DNA of 64,000 nucleotides from Phylloscopus collybita (Eukaryota > Chordata > Aves > Passeriformes > Phylloscopidae). The stretch covers positions 27,548,001-27,612,000 of the forward strand of contig JAJNNQ010000040.1 of NCBI GenBank assembly GCA_027886175.1. The letters run 5' to 3'. Shown one piece after another: positions 62,115-64,000 of this stretch. The first letter of the stretch is position 1. Every line of letters starts with the position of its first letter. The notes below the pieces were generated by a model, which did no database searches, had not been told where the DNA came from, and saw only the letters and a program-made list of their open reading frames with translations. The position numbers were made by a program, and so were the translations under genes.

Positions 62115-62352
62115 CTCGCAATCCAATCCCGGGGTCTCTGCTTGCCCGAGAATGAGGGATGGGCACTGCCCCTGGTCCTTCGGGAAGCCCCGAGATGCCC
62201 ACAGAAAAGACGAGGAGTCTTCGGATGTTCTTTTTCTGAGTTTTCTTCTTTGTTTATTATATCTTATCTTTACAATTCTCTCTGTGCTCTGCCAAGGTCT
62301 GGACAGCACGGGCAACAGGCGACGACTGCCCCGCCTGCCCACAGGTCGTCAT

Positions 62353-62360
62353 CTTATATA
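62353..62360 (-). promoter_or_regulatory. TATA box of the minus-strand LTR-like element
   Basis: CTTATATA on plus reads TATATAAG on minus, about 100 bases before the AATAAA signal. This spacing fits a short retroviral R region. Confidence 0.5.
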
Positions 62361-62694
62361 CAGATAATTACGTGCACATTATTTACAATTGTGATCCAAT
62401 ACATACACTTGACACTAAACAGGTGTTTGCTACTCTGACCCAATCCCTCTAAATCTACTTCATGTCATCACCACTGTGCAAAATGGAGACAAAGAAGAAG
62501 GAGAAGACTCTAGGGTAACGCCCAGAATCCTCCATCTTGTCTCTGGTCCTTCTTATCTTGAAACCCCTAATGTGAAAATATTAATACTTTCTACTACTTT
62601 CAAGGGCTTGCAATTCTTCCCATAGTGTTGGTAATCTTTCCCATGGACTATAATCGAGACCCCTGCCTGTCTGGGGTCCATGCCAGGGTCTGTA

Positions 62695-62757
62695 ACCCCC
62701 CTGTACGTATCTCTGACCCCCCTGTACAGGTTTTAAACCCCCCTGTACAGGTTTCTG
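62695..62757 (-). repeat. Three 21-bp tandem repeats in LTR U3
   Basis: Units at 62695-62715, 62716-62736 and 62737-62757 all start ACCCCCCTGTAC and are exactly 21 bp. Units 2 and 3 contain the self-complementary CCTGTACAGG; unit 1 has diverged after GTAC. Their U3 position upstream of the TATA box is where retroviral enhancer repeats lie. Confidence 0.9.
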
Positions 62758-62805
62758 CTTGTCCAGGGTTTCCAGAGGAATACCCTGGACTCCTACATGC
62801 CAACA

Positions 62806-64000
62806 GTAATTTTTACATCCAGAGTTATACTTATCCCACAAAACTGTAGTGGTAGACATAGTGTCATGAGAGTCTATAAAGGCTCCAGTTGTGAATTAAA
62901 TTGAATTTCTTTTATGTTTTCTACAATAAGTAGTAAACATTTCACCTTGTTCTTAATGAACTTAATTATTCAGTTAAAGAACTTCATATCTCAAGTTTCA
63001 AAAAACCTACATAATATTAAGATCTGGTAGTTGGTAATCAGTCATAAAACTGGATATATATTTTAGACTATTTGATAAACTTACAGTTTACAATAGTTTT
63101 TGAAACTATTGAATTTTATAAACTGGTATCCATTACATTGCTTTTTTTTCAAATTCATTTGTATTTTTCCCCAACTGCTGAAGCTAAAACAAACAGACAA
63201 AACAGCCTAATCTGACAACAGAACTGCTTAGCCAAATTTATGTACCTGAGGTTATTTAATATGTAAAAGTATATTTATTTTTATGCATATACACTCACAG
63301 AGGTATGAGGGCAACTCCATCAGTAAGGAATGGCAGGCAAACTATTTATCAGTATATTAATTTTCTATATTTAAATCAGAAGCACATATAACAAATGAAT
63401 CTGTTACTGACTTAGTTTCATCTCTCTCTCATGTTTCTCTAAATGAAGCCTTCACAGGAACCAAATCTCTAGACTGAAGGAGAAAAGACAAAAGAGAAGG
63501 GAGGATGATATTCATGCTTGTCCTCATAAAAAAAATAAAAATGTTAAAGGCAAGAAAAACCTGGAACTATTATTACCAGAAAAAATTCTGCACTCCTTCC
63601 CCTCCTTTTTACTACTAGATTTAATGAATCCACAGCATGAACTGGTTTAAAAGAGGTTAAAACAGGACTCAGGCTCTTGGTTATTACAGCTGTGCTTACA
63701 AAATACAATATAGCAATAGACCAAATGGATTTAGTTCATCCAGAAAACATTTCAGTCAGGATATATGACTTGTATCTCTTCAAACACTCAGAACTTCCTC
63801 AAAGTGAAGCATTTAATCTACAGAAATGGAACTAAACATAAAAATGGATTTAACACAACAAATGGTCTACATGTACTTAATTTATCTAATGCATCTAATT
63901 TAGTGGATTTTGTAAGCTAAGATGGATCTAGGTGCTTAAAGGACTATTGCGCAGAGTTTCTTCATCAGCCTGTTCCCTCAAATCATACTGTGACACACCT
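62806..64000. other. Non-coding stretch to window end
   Basis: AT-rich sequence. The only structure noted is a perfect 9-bp hairpin at 63091-63111 (CAATAGTTT/AAACTATTG, loop TTG). No exon or transposon recognised. Confidence 0.6.

Larger units (their letters stand above)
62115..62805 (-). mobile_element. LTR-like element with U3 tandem repeats, ends approximate
   Basis: On the minus strand the order is: TGTTGGCATG start (about 62805), three 21-bp repeats, a TATATAAG box (plus 62353-62360), a C/G- and CpG-containing leader, AATAAA (plus 62253-62258), then about 140 bases of CpG-containing U5-like sequence. CpG enrichment against the AT-rich flanks indicates a fairly recent insertion not yet decayed by methylation. 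The 3' end near 62115 is uncertain and I found no target duplication. No coding sequence for retroviral proteins is attached. Open frames of 71-98 codons inside are incidental. Confidence 0.6.

Noticed and set aside
62581..62859. Minus-strand frame with repeated Pro-Val-Gln-Gly-Gly units
   Set aside because: The peptide repeat is just the 21-bp LTR U3 repeat read in frame, since 21 is divisible by three.
1..64000. Prokaryotic features (operons, CRISPR arrays, riboswitches, origins)
   Set aside because: Nothing of the kind is present; repeats and composition are those of a vertebrate chromosome.

Overview
This window looks like non-coding DNA from a bird, most likely a passerine: a gene desert or the inside of one or more very large introns. 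The base composition is AT-rich. Six-frame reading shows no intact multi-exon gene and no long open frame of protein-like composition. There are also no bacterial-style operons, CRISPR arrays, or rRNA or tRNA genes that I can recognise. The bird assignment rests on repeats: five truncated CR1 LINE fragments with typical avian CR1 3' sequence, avian-type endogenous-retrovirus LTRs, and a short relic that joins a tRNA-like B box to a CR1 tail. That last architecture is the one known from passerine SINEs of the TguSINE1 type. Family names come from memory of consensus patterns, not from a database search.

Layout: 1-11 kb is mostly unique AT-rich sequence, with a CR1 relic near 1.9 kb, a GC-richer patch at 3.8-4.05 kb and a pair of adjacent hairpins at 8.4 kb. 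From 11 to 17 kb there is a plus-strand CR1 piece (11.5 kb), an old plus-strand LTR-like element (12.2-12.9 kb), and a minus-strand CR1 piece (16.5 kb). From 17 to 35 kb the sequence is largely unique, with a (TTA)17 microsatellite at 21.9 kb and a probable solo LTR at 29.4-30.0 kb flanked by a 4-bp duplication. At 35.6 kb lies a CR1 3' end. About 365 bp downstream, at 36.25-36.46 kb, is the only segment that looks like a real protein-coding exon: a 213-nt open block behind a strong polypyrimidine-AG and ending at a GTGAGG. It encodes an acidic, S/P/Q-rich peptide that I cannot assign to a gene.

From 37 to 49 kb there are long A or T homopolymers, a SINE relic (38.6 kb), a compound tetranucleotide satellite (47.0 kb), a G-quadruplex-capable tract (47.6 kb), two tight palindromes (48.45-48.51 kb) and a CR1 relic (48.6 kb). 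From 54 to 63 kb the window is rich in LTRs: a minus-strand LTR at 54.3-54.8 kb; a plus-strand solo LTR at 57.37-57.96 kb with a perfect 5-bp duplication, apparently inserted into an older minus-strand LTR; and a minus-strand LTR-like element at 62.1-62.8 kb whose U3 carries three exact-length 21-bp repeats.

No new biological system is evident. The most useful items to follow up are the candidate exon, the nested LTR insertion, the tRNA/CR1 composite relic and several near-perfect hairpins not explained by recognised repeats.
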